Assembly: GCF_900156265.1 (NCBI RefSeq)
Contig: NZ_FTNE01000015.1
Coordinates: forward strand, 1 to 64,000
Direction of reading: 5' to 3'
DNA length: 64,000 nt
DNA from: Acidiphilium rubrum
GTDB taxonomy: Bacteria > Pseudomonadota > Alphaproteobacteria > Acetobacterales > Acetobacteraceae
A program made the position numbers and the translations under genes. Shown here piece after piece: positions 35,607 to 45,487 of this stretch (positions are counted from its first letter, which is position 1; each line of letters begins with the position of its first letter). The notes beneath the pieces are model-generated. The model made no database searches. It saw only the letters and a program-made list of their open reading frames with translations, and was not told where the DNA came from.

Positions 35607-37333
35607 TCGCGGCGATCCGCCAGTTCGTGCGAGACAGGCGCGGCGCGATCGCGATCATCTTCGGCGTCTCGCTCGTGCCGATGGCGATGCTGGTCGCGTT
35701 GTCGATAGATTTCTCCTTCTATGTGCAAGCGCGCGCACAGATCAGCCTCGCGGCTGACGCCGCAGCCACACATGCCATCCGGGCTGCGACCGAAACCTAT
35801 ACCGCCGAAATCAACCAAAACCCCCCGCTCTCGGCCGCTACCGCCATTGCCGATGCCGATGCCGCCGGCGAAACCGCTGGTGCCGCGTGGTTCTGGGCCC
35901 AGCTCGGCACGCTGCCGACCGCCAGCGTCACCGGATCGAACAATCCGAACGTCACAGTGCAATCCAACACCAATCTCTCGCCGACAAACCCGGCCGGTTT
36001 TACCGCAACGGTCGCATATACCGGTACCTACCCCCCATTTTTCGACCCACTTTTCGCCAGCACCGCCCATTGGAAGATTACCGGAACTGCGGGTGCGCTA
36101 TCGACCTACTCCTATGTCGAGATTCTGATGCTGTTGGATAATTCATCCTCGATGCTGATCGGGGCCACGCCGCAGGCCATTACGACGCTTGAACAAAATA
36201 CAGTCTGCATCCCGAGTGGTTGGTCACATACGGGTGCAAACGGTACAGGCGCTTATGACAATAATAGTCCGCTCGACGTTAACATGATAACAGTACAAAA
36301 CTACAATGCGGGTAACTCGGCATCCAACCTCAACGGTTCTTGTGCCAACGGTTACAGCGGCCCCTACGCACCTTGTGGATTCGCGTGCCATTCAGACCCA
36401 AACGACCAAGATTACTACGGAATAGCTCGGTCCCTCGGCGTCGAACTTCGACTTGATGTTGTGCTCAGTGCCGCCGAAAACGTCATTGCCTCGATGAAAG
36501 CCAACGAACAGGCGCCTGACCAATTTTCGGTCGGCGTCTATCAATTCAACAACGATATCGAACCGCTTTTTCCTAACTCGCAGGCAAGCGGCACAAATAC
36601 TATGCAGGAAGCGTCAACCGACTTGTCGGGCGCGCTCGGTGCGGTCGACGCGATCGACTGGAACAAAAACAAAAGTGAGTCTGTTGAACCTCCGCTCCAA
36701 GCAAATGCGGGTATTGGCAACACGGACTTGGTACAGTCAGTTCACGATCTTCTGAGAGGTACCTACGCGAACGGTGGCTCATTTGGCCCGGCAATCTCAA
36801 AAGCCGGCACCGGCAACACCGCCGGCAGCCCCCAAAAAGATATCTTTATCGTCAGCGACGGCATGGAAGACAATTCGGATTCACACCCTCGGGTTCTGGG
36901 TGAAATGACCGGTGTCGCCGCCGAAAACGATACCATCACGCCTAGCCCGGGTGTATGCAAACAATTCAAGAAACTCGGCTTTACAGTCTATGTTCTCTAT
37001 GTTGAATATAACCCAATTCCCAATACTTGGTACGAAGGCAGAGAGCCCTATGAAGTTGTACCGAAGCCGACGCCGTACTTTACCGAAGACTTTTCCAATG
37101 TTGCCCAAACCAACACATCGCCGGCGCCGATCGACTTCGCTCAAGCGACCGCTGTCACTAATAACCGCAACACGCCCGCCGCCAACGCCATGTCACCCGA
37201 CGAAGCGGCACTCCAAGCCTGTGCCTCATCACCCACCGATTTCTACATCGCCAATGATGCCGCCGCGATCAGCACGGCGATGAACGCCATGCTGAAATCC
37301 GCGCTCAGCAGCACCATCCGCCTGACGCAATAA
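35603..37333 (+). CDS. tadG: TadG-like pilus assembly protein with VWA-like domain
   Basis: A 576-residue protein. The N-terminus (RDRRGAIAIIFGVSLVPMAMLVALSID) is the TadE-like membrane anchor. A VWA-type domain begins around residue 170 (YVEILMLLDNSSSMLIGATP, a DxSxS metal site) and continues through PQKDIFIVSDGMEDN. The stretch 36180-37160 is visibly richer in A and T and in Asn/Tyr codons than the flanks, although the frame is intact. The stop codon abuts that of pyrE, which faces it. Confidence 0.82.
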   Translation: MIAAIRQFVRDRRGAIAIIFGVSLVPMAMLVALSIDFSFYVQARAQISLAADAAATHAIRAATETYTAEINQNPPLSAATAIADADAAGETAGAAWFWAQLGTLPTASVTGSNNPNVTVQSNTNLSPTNPAGFTATVAYTGTYPPFFDPLFASTAHWKITGTAGALSTYSYVEILMLLDNSSSMLIGATPQAITTLEQNTVCIPSGWSHTGANGTGAYDNNSPLDVNMITVQNYNAGNSASNLNGSCANGYSGPYAPCGFACHSDPNDQDYYGIARSLGVELRLDVVLSAAENVIASMKANEQAPDQFSVGVYQFNNDIEPLFPNSQASGTNTMQEASTDLSGALGAVDAIDWNKNKSESVEPPLQANAGIGNTDLVQSVHDLLRGTYANGGSFGPAISKAGTGNTAGSPQKDIFIVSDGMEDNSDSHPRVLGEMTGVAAENDTITPSPGVCKQFKKLGFTVYVLYVEYNPIPNTWYEGREPYEVVPKPTPYFTEDFSNVAQTNTSPAPIDFAQATAVTNNRNTPAANAMSPDEAALQACASSPTDFYIANDAAAISTAMNAMLKSALSSTIRLTQ

Positions 37334-38062
37334 TCACTTCGCCGCCTTATGGGCGGCCGCTTCTTCGGCGCTACTGACACCGCCATGCGCGGCCGACCAG
37401 GCGACCGGGTTTTCCAGAAATTTGCGCACGCCGGTCAATGTCGCCTCGGGGAAGTAATCGCCGCCGCGGCAGGCCTCCAGCACATCCCACCAAGTGCAGA
37501 GGTGATGCAGCGAAATACCCATTTCTGCCAGCTTGTTCAGACTGCCGGGAAACACGCCGTAGAAAAATACGACGAACACATGATCACAGATCGCCCCTGC
37601 GTCGCGCAGCGCGTTGGCGAACTGGATTTTCGACCCGCCGTCCGTGGTCAAGTCTTCCACAAGCAGCGTATTCTTCCCCTCCGGCACATCACCCTCGATC
37701 AGCGCATTCCGGCCGAACCCCTTTGGCTTCTTGCGGACATAGGCCATCGGTAATGCCATCCGGTCGGCAATCCAGGCCGCGTAGGGAATCCCCGCCGTCT
37801 CGCCGCCGGCAACTGCCTCGATCGTTTCGAATCCGATCTGCCGCGTCAGTTTTTCAACCGCCAGTTCGCAGATTTTTGCCCGCGCGCGTGGAAAATAGAT
37901 GATCTTGCGGCAATCGATATAGACCGGCGCCTTCCAGCCGGAGGTGAACGTGTAAGCCTCCTCTGGCCGAAAATTCACCGCCTTGATCTCCAGCAATATC
38001 CGTGCGGCAGTCAATGCCGCATCCCGATCCCAGTCGCTCGCGTGACCCATGCTCGCAGCCAT
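37334..38062 (-). CDS. pyrE: Orotate phosphoribosyltransferase
   Basis: A 242-residue enzyme of pyrimidine synthesis converting orotate and PRPP to orotidine monophosphate. The PRPP-binding motif is LLVEDLTTDGGSK (about residues 131-143) and the Lys-rich loop is VRKKPKGFGRNA. Start ATG 38062 follows GGAGGG; the frame is open further upstream but lacks a ribosome site. The protein is somewhat longer than the E. coli enzyme at its C-terminus. It is transcribed divergently from icd. Confidence 0.9.
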   Translation of the reverse strand: MAASMGHASDWDRDAALTAARILLEIKAVNFRPEEAYTFTSGWKAPVYIDCRKIIYFPRARAKICELAVEKLTRQIGFETIEAVAGGETAGIPYAAWIADRMALPMAYVRKKPKGFGRNALIEGDVPEGKNTLLVEDLTTDGGSKIQFANALRDAGAICDHVFVVFFYGVFPGSLNKLAEMGISLHHLCTWWDVLEACRGGDYFPEATLTGVRKFLENPVAWSAAHGGVSSAEEAAAHKAAK

Positions 38063-38200
38063 ATCCAACCCTCCAAATCTGCGTCGTTGGTAAAACACCC
38101 CTGATCTGCCGTCCACTGGCTTGCCCGCCCCTCAATCGGTGATAGAGAACGCCCATCGAATGATCCCATCGGCAGCCCAGGGCCGGGCAAGGAGCGAGAC

Positions 38201-39430
38201 ATGGCAAAGATCAAGGTAAAGAACCCGATCGTCGAGATGGACGGTGATGAAATGACCCGGATCATCTGGGGGTTCATCAAGGAAAAACTGATCCTCCCGT
38301 ATCTCGATATCGATCTGAAATATTACGATCTCGGCATCGAGCATCGCGACGCGACGGATGACAAGGTGACGGTCGAGTCCGCCCATGCGACCAAGGAATT
38401 CGGCGTCGCGGTCAAATGCGCCACCATCACGCCTGATGAAGCGCGCGTGGCGGAATTCGGCCTGAAGCAGATGTGGCGCAGCCCGAACGGCACGATCCGC
38501 AACATTCTCGACGGCACGATTTTCCGCGAGCCGATCATCTGCCGCAACGTCCCCCGCCTGGTGCCGCACTGGTCCGAGCCGATCGTGATCGGCCGTCACG
38601 CCTACGGCGACATCTACCGCGCGGTCGAAACCAAGATCCCCGGGCCCGGCAAGGTACAGTTGTCGTATATCCCCGCCGATGGCGGCAAGCCGATGATCCT
38701 CGACGTGCATGATTTCAAGGGCCCCGGCGTCGCCATGGGCATGCACAATACCAAGGCCTCGATCGAAGGGTTCGCCCGCGCCAGCTTCAATTATGGCCTG
38801 CTGCGCAACTACCCGGTCTACCTCTCGACCAAAAACACGATTCTGAAAGCCTATGACGGCATGTTCAAGGACGTGTTCCAGGAGATCTTCGATGCCGAAT
38901 TCAAGGCTGAGTTCGACAAGCATGGCCTGACCTATGAACACCGCCTGATCGACGACATGGTCGCCTCCGCGCTGAAATGGAACGGTGGCTATCTATGGGC
39001 CTGCAAGAACTATGATGGCGACGTGCAGAGCGACATCGTCGCACAGGGGTTCGGCAGCCTTGGCCTGATGACATCGGTGCTGATGAGCCCGGATGGCAAG
39101 ACGATCGAAAGCGAGGCCGCCCATGGCACCGTAACCCGGCACTATCGCGAGCACCAGAAAGGCCGGCCGACCAGCACCAATCCGATCGCCAGCATTTTCG
39201 CCTGGACGCGCGGACTCGCCTATCGCGGCAAGTTCGACGAGACACCGGATGTGACGGAATTTGCTGAAACGCTGGAGCGGGTTTGCGTTGAAACCGTGGA
39301 AGCCGGCTTCATGACGAAGGATCTGGCGAGCCTGATCAGCAAGGATCAGCCTTGGATGACCACTCAGGATTTCCTCGCAAAACTCGATGAAAACCTGCAA
39401 ACGGCCATGGTTCATCGCAAAGCGGCATGA
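38201..39430 (+). CDS. icd: NADP-dependent isocitrate dehydrogenase
   Basis: A 409-residue monomer-type TCA-cycle enzyme of the eukaryote-like/alphaproteobacterial group ([20 protein letters not shown] start). Substrate residues lie in [14 protein letters not shown]-like sequence (here [20 protein letters not shown]) and the metal/cofactor region in [20 protein letters not shown]. It converts isocitrate to 2-oxoglutarate and makes NADPH. Confidence 0.95.
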   Translation: MAKIKVKNPIVEMDGDEMTRIIWGFIKEKLILPYLDIDLKYYDLGIEHRDATDDKVTVESAHATKEFGVAVKCATITPDEARVAEFGLKQMWRSPNGTIRNILDGTIFREPIICRNVPRLVPHWSEPIVIGRHAYGDIYRAVETKIPGPGKVQLSYIPADGGKPMILDVHDFKGPGVAMGMHNTKASIEGFARASFNYGLLRNYPVYLSTKNTILKAYDGMFKDVFQEIFDAEFKAEFDKHGLTYEHRLIDDMVASALKWNGGYLWACKNYDGDVQSDIVAQGFGSLGLMTSVLMSPDGKTIESEAAHGTVTRHYREHQKGRPTSTNPIASIFAWTRGLAYRGKFDETPDVTEFAETLERVCVETVEAGFMTKDLASLISKDQPWMTTQDFLAKLDENLQTAMVHRKAA

Positions 39431-39485
39431 GGCTTATACATTTTTATGCCTGACAGCGGGACGGACTCCGGCCTATGTGTAAGAT

Positions 39486-40496
39486 ATGAGTCCGATCCCG
39501 TTTTCCGTCCTCGACCTCGCCCCGGTCCCTGAAGGGTCAACCGCGGGCGATGCCCTGCGCAACAGCGCAGACCTCGCCGGTCACGCCGAGCGGCTGGGTT
39601 TTAACCGCTATTGGCTGGCCGAGCACCACAACATGCCGGGTATCGCCAGTGCGGCCACCGCGGTGGTCATCGCGCATGTTGCCGCGGCCACCAGCACCAT
39701 CCGCGTCGGCTCGGGCGGCGTCATGTTGCCGAACCATGCACCGCTGGTGATTGCCGAGCAGTTCGGCACGCTGGCCGCCCTGCATCCCGGCCGAATCGAT
39801 TTAGGCCTCGGGCGCGCGCCCGGAACCGACCAGCGCACGGCGCGCGCCCTGCGGCGCGACCTCGCTGGCAGCGAAACCAGGTTCGCCGATGACGTAATCG
39901 AGCTGCAAAGCTATTTCCGCCCTGCCCCGCCCGACCAAGCCGTGCGCGCGGTGCCGGGCGCCGGGCTCGATGTGCCGATTTGGCTGCTCGGATCATCGAC
40001 CTACAGTGCTGAACTCGCGGCGGCACTCGGCTTGCCGTTTGCGTTCGCCTCGCATTTCGCGCCCGATTTGCTGCGCCAGGCGCTGCAGATTTATCGCACG
40101 CGCTTTCAGCCCTCTGCCCAGTTGGCGCGGCCTTACGCGATGCTGGGCCTGAATGTGATCGCCGCTGAAACCGATGCACGGGCAGCCCATCTCTTCACAT
40201 CGTTGCAACAGGCTTTCATCAACCTGCGTCGCGGCCGTCCTGGAAAGTTGCCCGCCCCCGCCATGATGCAGGACATCTGGTCCCCGATGGAGAAAGCCCA
40301 ACTCGACCACGCGCTGGTTCACTCCATCGTCGGTGCGCCGGACACGATCAGCACGGGTCTCGACCGGTTTATCGCCGAATTCCGTCCCGATGAATTGATG
40401 ATCACTGCGCAGATCCACGATCATGGCGCACGACGTCGCAGTTATGAAATCGTTAGCGAAGTAGCCATTACACGTAAACAGTGCATTGCTGCCTGA
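39486..40496 (+). CDS. LLM-class flavin-dependent oxidoreductase
   Basis: A 336-residue luciferase-like monooxygenase homologue: [20 protein letters not shown] near residue 40, [20 protein letters not shown] near 77, and [17 protein letters not shown] near 100, all hallmarks of the alkanal-monooxygenase-like group that uses FMNH2. The true substrate is unknown. It stands alone, 55 bases after icd. Confidence 0.88.
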   Translation: MSPIPFSVLDLAPVPEGSTAGDALRNSADLAGHAERLGFNRYWLAEHHNMPGIASAATAVVIAHVAAATSTIRVGSGGVMLPNHAPLVIAEQFGTLAALHPGRIDLGLGRAPGTDQRTARALRRDLAGSETRFADDVIELQSYFRPAPPDQAVRAVPGAGLDVPIWLLGSSTYSAELAAALGLPFAFASHFAPDLLRQALQIYRTRFQPSAQLARPYAMLGLNVIAAETDARAAHLFTSLQQAFINLRRGRPGKLPAPAMMQDIWSPMEKAQLDHALVHSIVGAPDTISTGLDRFIAEFRPDELMITAQIHDHGARRRSYEIVSEVAITRKQCIAA

Positions 40497-40598
40497 AGTT
40501 TACAATTGTCAATTGAATGAAGACGATTTCCTATCGGAGTCTTTTACATATCACTAGTTGAGATGCCACAAATACTTGAAATTCTCGATTGTTTTATA

Positions 40599-40614
40599 TG
40601 GCACGTTTTGTGCA
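40599..40614 (+). promoter_or_regulatory. Sigma-54-like promoter upstream of the PEP-CTERM gene
   Basis: TGGCACG-TTTT-GTGCA matches the -24/-12 consensus TGGCACG-N4-TTGCW except for one base, with the essential GG and GC dinucleotides at the proper spacing. It would start transcription near 40626, about 68 bases before the ATG. In exosortase systems of other bacteria PEP-CTERM genes are controlled by RpoN with the PrsK/PrsR pair, which makes the site plausible; it has not been tested here. Confidence 0.5.
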
Positions 40615-40693
40615 GCGACTTTCATGCGCTCCGGGCTGAGTGCGCGGTGATTTCATAGGCGACGCATCTTTCTCATTGTGTGCGGGAATTGAC

Positions 40694-41050
40694 ATGACTA
40701 GATCTCGAAACCTGCTTTTGGCCGGTGCGGTCGTTGCCGTTGGGATCACGGCAGTCGCCCAGGCAGGCATTTATTCGTTTTCTGTTACCGAGGGCCTGAC
40801 AAATGGTGGTATCGCGGTTTACGAGAATGGCTCCGCTATCGGCACGACGACCACAGGACCAACGAGTGCCGTCATCGAGTCAGTTGTCGTCCCGACGACG
40901 GGCGATATCACGCTTTAATACACCCGGCAAAACGGCTCGCCGTCGATCCTCGACGTGAACGTGCCCGAGTCAGGCTCGCTCGCCCTGCTCGGTACTGGTC
41001 TGCTGGGCCTCGGCCTGATCGCGCGTCGCCGGCACAACAAATCGGTCTGA
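40694..41050 (+). pseudogene. PEP-CTERM-type secreted protein interrupted by an in-frame TAA
   Basis: The frame starts at ATG 40694 after GGGAATTGAC and encodes a signal peptide (RSRNLLLAGAVVAVGITAV, cleavage after AQA) and a short body ending DITL, then TAA at 40916-40918. The same frame continues without a break for 43 codons to TGA at 41048-41050 and encodes a textbook PEP-CTERM tail: VPESGSLALLGTGLLGLGLI followed by ARRRHNKSV. Exosortase/archaeosortase cleaves such tails at the Pro-Glu motif. The stop therefore separates body and sorting signal by a single codon. It may be an inactivating point mutation, a sequencing error or a readthrough site. If translation ends at TAA, the product is a 74-residue secreted protein without sorting signal. 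Confidence 0.72.
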
Positions 41051-41072
41051 TCCAAGCGATCGAACCGATAGG

Positions 41073-41103
41073 GAACGGCCCCGCTCAGGCAGGGCCGTTT
41101 TTT
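41073..41103 (+). terminator. Rho-independent terminator after the PEP-CTERM gene
   Basis: GAACGGCCC-loop-GGGCCGTT followed by a run of Ts (41098-41103) forms a GC-rich stem with U-tail on the plus strand, 23 bases after the TGA. It lies between the convergent PEP-CTERM and efflux-factor genes, and its presence after the tail supports the whole 119-codon frame as the original gene. Confidence 0.85.
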
Positions 41104-41104
41104 G

Positions 41105-42670
41105 TCAGCCCGGCGCCGCCGGATAGGTTGTCTCCCACCCGCCACCCAACGCCTGATACAGCTTGACCAGATCGGTCGAAACCTGAGCCAGGCTCTCGGC
41201 CTCGGATTGGCTCGCCGCCAATTCGCTCTGCTGCGCCGTCAACACCTGCAGGTAATCGGCCAGGCCCTCCCGGTAGCGCTCCTGCGCCAAGCCAAGCGCG
41301 CGCTGGCTCTCCGCCACATCGGTCTTCAACGCCGCGAAGGTGTTCTGTTCCTGATCATACGCAGTCAGCGCATTATCGACCTGATGGAACGCCGTGAGCA
41401 CGGTCTTGGCGTAATCGATCGCGGCAGCCTTCTGCTCGGCGGTGCGCAGATGCAACTGGCCGTTCAGCTTGCCACCCTCGAACAGCGGCAGGGTAATCTG
41501 CGGCCCGATCGCATAGGTCACCGCCGCCAATTGGTTGAGGTTGGAGAATTGCAGCGCCTGCAGCGAAACCGAGCCGGAGAGCGAGACATCCGGAAAGAAA
41601 TCCGCCTTGGCGACGCCGATTTCCGCGGTCGCCTCATGCAGCTTGGCCGAAGCCTCGCGCACGTCCGGCCGGCGCTGCAACAACGCGGAGGGCAGGCCGA
41701 TCGGCACCACCGGCGGCACCGCAGGCACCGGTGCCGCGGTGATCAATTCCGCGCGCAACGCCTCCGGGCCGCGCCCAAGCAGCAGGCTCAACTGGTTGAT
41801 ATCCGCATCGATCGCGGTTTCGAGCGCGGGCAGTTTCGACCGGATCGAGGCCGCCTGCGCCCGGGCATCCGCAACATCGAGCGCATTGGCAAGCCCGGCC
41901 TGCGCGCGCTGACCGGTCAGGCCCGCGATATGGTCAGCACTCTTCAAATTGTCTTTCGTGATTTGCAGCACGGTCTGTTCGGCACGCAGATTGACATAGG
42001 TCTGCGCAACCTCGGCCTCGGTATTCAGCAGCACGGCGCGGCGCGCATCGCGGGAGGCCTGCACGGCGGCGAGCGAGGCTTCAACTGCGCGGCGGTTCTT
42101 GCCCCACAGGTCGAAATCGAAAACCGAGGAAAACCCGTACTGAAACAGGTTGAACGGCTGGATCGCCGAACCCGGAATGCCGCCGCCGCCGATCGAACTT
42201 GCAGATCCGCCAGCGGTCGAGCCGGCATTGGTGCTCGTGCTGGTGTTGGAACCCGAACCGCTGAGGGCGGTAAACACGCCCTTCTTGCTCGGCCCCTCAC
42301 GCGTCAGTGAACCGGCAAAATTCAGGTTGGGATAGAGCGTCGCCCCTTCGATCTGCGCCTGCGCCTGCGCCTCGGCCAGCCGCTGGGTTGCAATCCGCAC
42401 GTCCAGATTCTGTTGGATTGCCTGGGTCTCCAGGCTGGTCAGCGCGGGATCGCCGAAGCTCTGCCACCATGCGAGATCGACCTTCCCTTGGCTGACACCG
42501 TTGGGCGCGGTAATCGCCGGCCGATTGTCGAGAAACGATGCGGCGGTGTGCGGATGGGGATTATGGAAATTCGGCCCCAACTCACAGCCACCGAGCGTCG
42601 ATGCGGCGAGCAGCCCCGCCCCCAGGGCCGTTCCCCATCGCAACCGGTGACGGAAAGATTCAAACCTCAT
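41105..42670 (-). CDS. Efflux outer-membrane factor lipoprotein (NodT/OprM family)
   Basis: A 521-residue RND/MFS-associated outer-membrane channel. ATG 42670 follows AAAGGAGTG and gives a lipoprotein signal (GLLAASTLGGC, lipidation near Cys 28). Two OEP repeats are visible (VDLAWWQSFGDPALTSLETQA early; LLQRRPDVREASAKLHEATAE midway). It overlaps emrB by 11 bases and completes an EmrA-EmrB-channel tripartite pump. Confidence 0.9.
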   Translation of the reverse strand: MRFESFRHRLRWGTALGAGLLAASTLGGCELGPNFHNPHPHTAASFLDNRPAITAPNGVSQGKVDLAWWQSFGDPALTSLETQAIQQNLDVRIATQRLAEAQAQAQIEGATLYPNLNFAGSLTREGPSKKGVFTALSGSGSNTSTSTNAGSTAGGSASSIGGGGIPGSAIQPFNLFQYGFSSVFDFDLWGKNRRAVEASLAAVQASRDARRAVLLNTEAEVAQTYVNLRAEQTVLQITKDNLKSADHIAGLTGQRAQAGLANALDVADARAQAASIRSKLPALETAIDADINQLSLLLGRGPEALRAELITAAPVPAVPPVVPIGLPSALLQRRPDVREASAKLHEATAEIGVAKADFFPDVSLSGSVSLQALQFSNLNQLAAVTYAIGPQITLPLFEGGKLNGQLHLRTAEQKAAAIDYAKTVLTAFHQVDNALTAYDQEQNTFAALKTDVAESQRALGLAQERYREGLADYLQVLTAQQSELAASQSEAESLAQVSTDLVKLYQALGGGWETTYPAAPG

Positions 42671-44225
42671 ACGACACTCCTTTCGCAGGCCCCTTGCCAC
42701 GGCCGGCCTTGGCGGGCGCGCCGAGCAACAGAATGATCGGCCAGATCAGCAACGCGACCAGGCCGAGACTATGGAACAAATCGAGATAGCTCATAAATGC
42801 TGCCTCATGTTGCACGGCAGCAGTGACCTGGGGAAGTGTCTGGCCGTGCAGGCTGACATACGGTGTGATCGCATCGGCGATCCTGGCATGATGAAACTGG
42901 GTGCGGATCGCGAGCATCGTCGTGACGTAGGAAATGCCGATGCTGCCGCCGATGTTGCGGACCTGGTTGATGATCGCCGAGGCATCGCCATTGCGCGCCG
43001 GCGGCACGCCGACATAGGACAGCGCCGAGATCGGAATGAACAGGAACGGCAGCGCGATCACCTGCAGCACGCGGTCGAGCGAAATAGTGTAAAAGGAAAC
43101 ATCGGGTGCCAGATGCGATTGCAGCATGAGCGCGATGCCGGTTTCCACCAATCCGCCGATCAGCAACACCTTGGCCGAAATGAACCGCCCGGTCACGATG
43201 CCGGCCACCGGCATCAACCCGATCGTCGCCAAACCGCCGAGCGCCAGCGCAAAACCTGACGTTTGGGATGAGTAGCCCAGCAATGTCTGCGTCAGTTGTG
43301 GCAGCAATTGCGTGGTGCTGAGCAAGATGAATCCGATCACGAACATGATGATGCAGGAGATCGAGAAATTGCGGTATTTGAACATCCGCACGTTTACCAC
43401 CGGCTCGGGGTGCCCCCATTCCCACACGCCGAGCGTGACCAGCGAGACGGTCCAGACCACGAATAATTCGCAGATGAAGGTGGAACCGAAACCATCATCG
43501 AGCGAGAATTTGTCGAGAAATATCTGCAACGCGCCGAAGCCGGTGGCGACCAGAATGAGCCCGAACCAGTCGAACCGCAGCTTCGCCGCCAGTCGCGCCG
43601 CGCGCTCGCGCACCAGCACGGCGGGTTCGTTGACGAAAATAGCGATCAAGGTGAATGCGATCAGCCCGACCGGCAGGTTGATCAAAAACACCCAGTGCCA
43701 TGACAGATGATCGGTCAGCCAACCACCGAGAATCGGACCCGTCGCGGGGGCGACAATGATAACCACGCCATAGACCGCAAACACCTGCGCGCGTTTTTCG
43801 ATCGGGAAGGTGTCGGCAAACATCGACTGCGTGATCGGTTGTAACCCACCGCCGCCCAGCCCCTGCAACACGCGCGCCACGATCAGCATGGTCAGCGAGG
43901 TTGAAAACGCGCAAAGCACCGAGCTTGCCGTGAACAGCGCAATACAGATCAAAAACAAGCGCTTGCGCCCGAGCACCGCGGCGAGCCAGCCGGTGATCGG
44001 CAGGATCATGCTGTTCGACACCAGATAGGAGGTGAGCACCCAGGTGCTTTCCTCTGGACTGACCGCGAGCGAGCCGGCGATATGGGTCAGGGCGACGTTG
44101 GCGATGGTGGTATCCAGCACCTCCATGAAGGGTGCCAGCGCGATCATCGCAACGATCAGCCACGGGTTGTAAACACCGGCCGCCGAGCGCGGCAGAGCCG
44201 GCCGGCTGGCATAGAGAAAACTCAT
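42660..44225 (-). CDS. emrB: EmrB-type DHA2 multidrug transporter
   Basis: A 521-residue major-facilitator protein with 14 predicted helices. Motifs include DTTIANVALTHIAGSL in helix 1, LGRKRLF in loop 2-3 and RVLQGLGGGGLQPITQSM in helix 4, characteristic of EmrB/QacA drug:H+ antiporters. It couples to EmrA, whose stop overlaps its ATG (ATGA), and to the outer-membrane channel downstream. Confidence 0.92.
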   Translation of the reverse strand: MSFLYASRPALPRSAAGVYNPWLIVAMIALAPFMEVLDTTIANVALTHIAGSLAVSPEESTWVLTSYLVSNSMILPITGWLAAVLGRKRLFLICIALFTASSVLCAFSTSLTMLIVARVLQGLGGGGLQPITQSMFADTFPIEKRAQVFAVYGVVIIVAPATGPILGGWLTDHLSWHWVFLINLPVGLIAFTLIAIFVNEPAVLVRERAARLAAKLRFDWFGLILVATGFGALQIFLDKFSLDDGFGSTFICELFVVWTVSLVTLGVWEWGHPEPVVNVRMFKYRNFSISCIIMFVIGFILLSTTQLLPQLTQTLLGYSSQTSGFALALGGLATIGLMPVAGIVTGRFISAKVLLIGGLVETGIALMLQSHLAPDVSFYTISLDRVLQVIALPFLFIPISALSYVGVPPARNGDASAIINQVRNIGGSIGISYVTTMLAIRTQFHHARIADAITPYVSLHGQTLPQVTAAVQHEAAFMSYLDLFHSLGLVALLIWPIILLLGAPAKAGRGKGPAKGVSYEV

Positions 44226-45268
44226 TTGGGACGAATACGGATATACGGTTCGGCCGACATGCCAGGCGCAATCGCGTAATGCGCCAACCGCTTGTCATCG
44301 AAACTGATCCGTACCGGCACGCGCTGGACGATCTTGACGTAATTGCCCGTCGCGTTCTCCGCCGGCAGCAGCGAGAACACGCTGCCTGTGCCGCGCTGGA
44401 TGCTGGTGACCACAGCATGAAACCCGATGCCCGGCACTGCGTCGAGATAGACCCGGACATGCTGGCCCGGCCTGATCCGGCCCAGTTCGGTCTCCTTGTA
44501 GTTCGCGGTCACCCAGAAGCGGTCACCCACCAGCGCCATCAGACCGTTTCCGGGCGAAACCACATTACCGGTCCGCACCGTGCGTTCGGCAATGAACCCG
44601 GCGGCGGGCGCGCGAATAATGGTGTAGCCTATCTGCAATTTGGCGTTCTCGACCCCGACATCCGCCGCCCGCAGCGCGGCCTGGGCGGCGACCAGCCCCG
44701 CCTTGGCGCCGGTGACCTGTTGTTGCGCCGCGTCGACCTTGGCTTGCGCGGCCTGGAGTGCGGCATTGGCGGCATCCAGATTGGTTCTGGTGATCGCCTG
44801 CGGGTCGACCCGGCGGTAGCGCGCGGCATCCTGGCGCGCCTTGAGCAGATTGGCCTGAGCGACCTCGACATTCGCGGCCGCCTGCGCGACATCCGCCCGC
44901 CTGGTGCCGACATCGGCTTCAGCCTGAGCGCGCTTGGCTAGCGCGCGGTCGACCGCGACGCGTTCGGTCCCGGAATCGAGCACGACAAGGACCTGCCCCT
45001 TTTCAACATGTTCGTTCTGATGGACCGGCACGGACTCGACTTGCCCCGAGATCCGCGCGGCGATTCGATGAATCGGCCCATCGACCTGGGCATCATCGGT
45101 CGTTGCGAAATTGCGCGCGTGCAACCAATAGATCACGCCGGCACCGACCAGCACGAGCAGCACCAGCGCCAGGATCAGGAAGGGCCGGCGACTGCGCCCG
45201 CGTTGCGGTGCATCAGCCGGCGTTGCGGTCTCTCGCGCAGCCGCCGGCTGCTCACTGATGCCATCCAT
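44222..45268 (-). CDS. emrA: EmrA/HlyD-type periplasmic adaptor
   Basis: A 348-residue membrane-fusion protein: a cytoplasmic proline/arginine-rich start, one transmembrane helix (PFLILALVLLVLVGAGVIYWL), the lipoyl half-motif VDGPIHRIAARISGQVESV, a long coiled-coil (RAQAEADVGTRRADVAQAAANVEVAQANLLKARQ region) and a barrel domain. It bridges EmrB and the outer-membrane channel. First gene of the efflux operon. Confidence 0.92.
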   Translation of the reverse strand: MDGISEQPAAARETATPADAPQRGRSRRPFLILALVLLVLVGAGVIYWLHARNFATTDDAQVDGPIHRIAARISGQVESVPVHQNEHVEKGQVLVVLDSGTERVAVDRALAKRAQAEADVGTRRADVAQAAANVEVAQANLLKARQDAARYRRVDPQAITRTNLDAANAALQAAQAKVDAAQQQVTGAKAGLVAAQAALRAADVGVENAKLQIGYTIIRAPAAGFIAERTVRTGNVVSPGNGLMALVGDRFWVTANYKETELGRIRPGQHVRVYLDAVPGIGFHAVVTSIQRGTGSVFSLLPAENATGNYVKIVQRVPVRISFDDKRLAHYAIAPGMSAEPYIRIRPK

Positions 45269-45436
45269 TGGAGTTCGACCTCGTCCCTACCTGCTCCAGG
45301 CAATTAGGTCATGAAGTCGCGCGATAACGCAAGGGAGGCACGTTTCCGTGACGCATCAAGCTTATCTGAACGATTGTTCATAAATTTGAGCGCACGATGC
45401 GGATTCGCCTTGCCAAGTGAAACCGTTTACAGAATA

Positions 45437-45449
45437 CTACCTAAGGTAG
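45437..45449. promoter_or_regulatory. 13-base palindrome in the emrA-upstream region
   Basis: CTACC-TAA-GGTAG has perfect 5-base arms. It lies 39 bases before the unknown gene at 45488 and 169 bases ahead of emrA on the other strand. Possible operator for a local regulator; no regulator gene is adjacent, so this is weak. Confidence 0.25.
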
Positions 45450-45487
45450 CACAACCACCTTGGCTCGATTAGAAATGGATCAAAATA

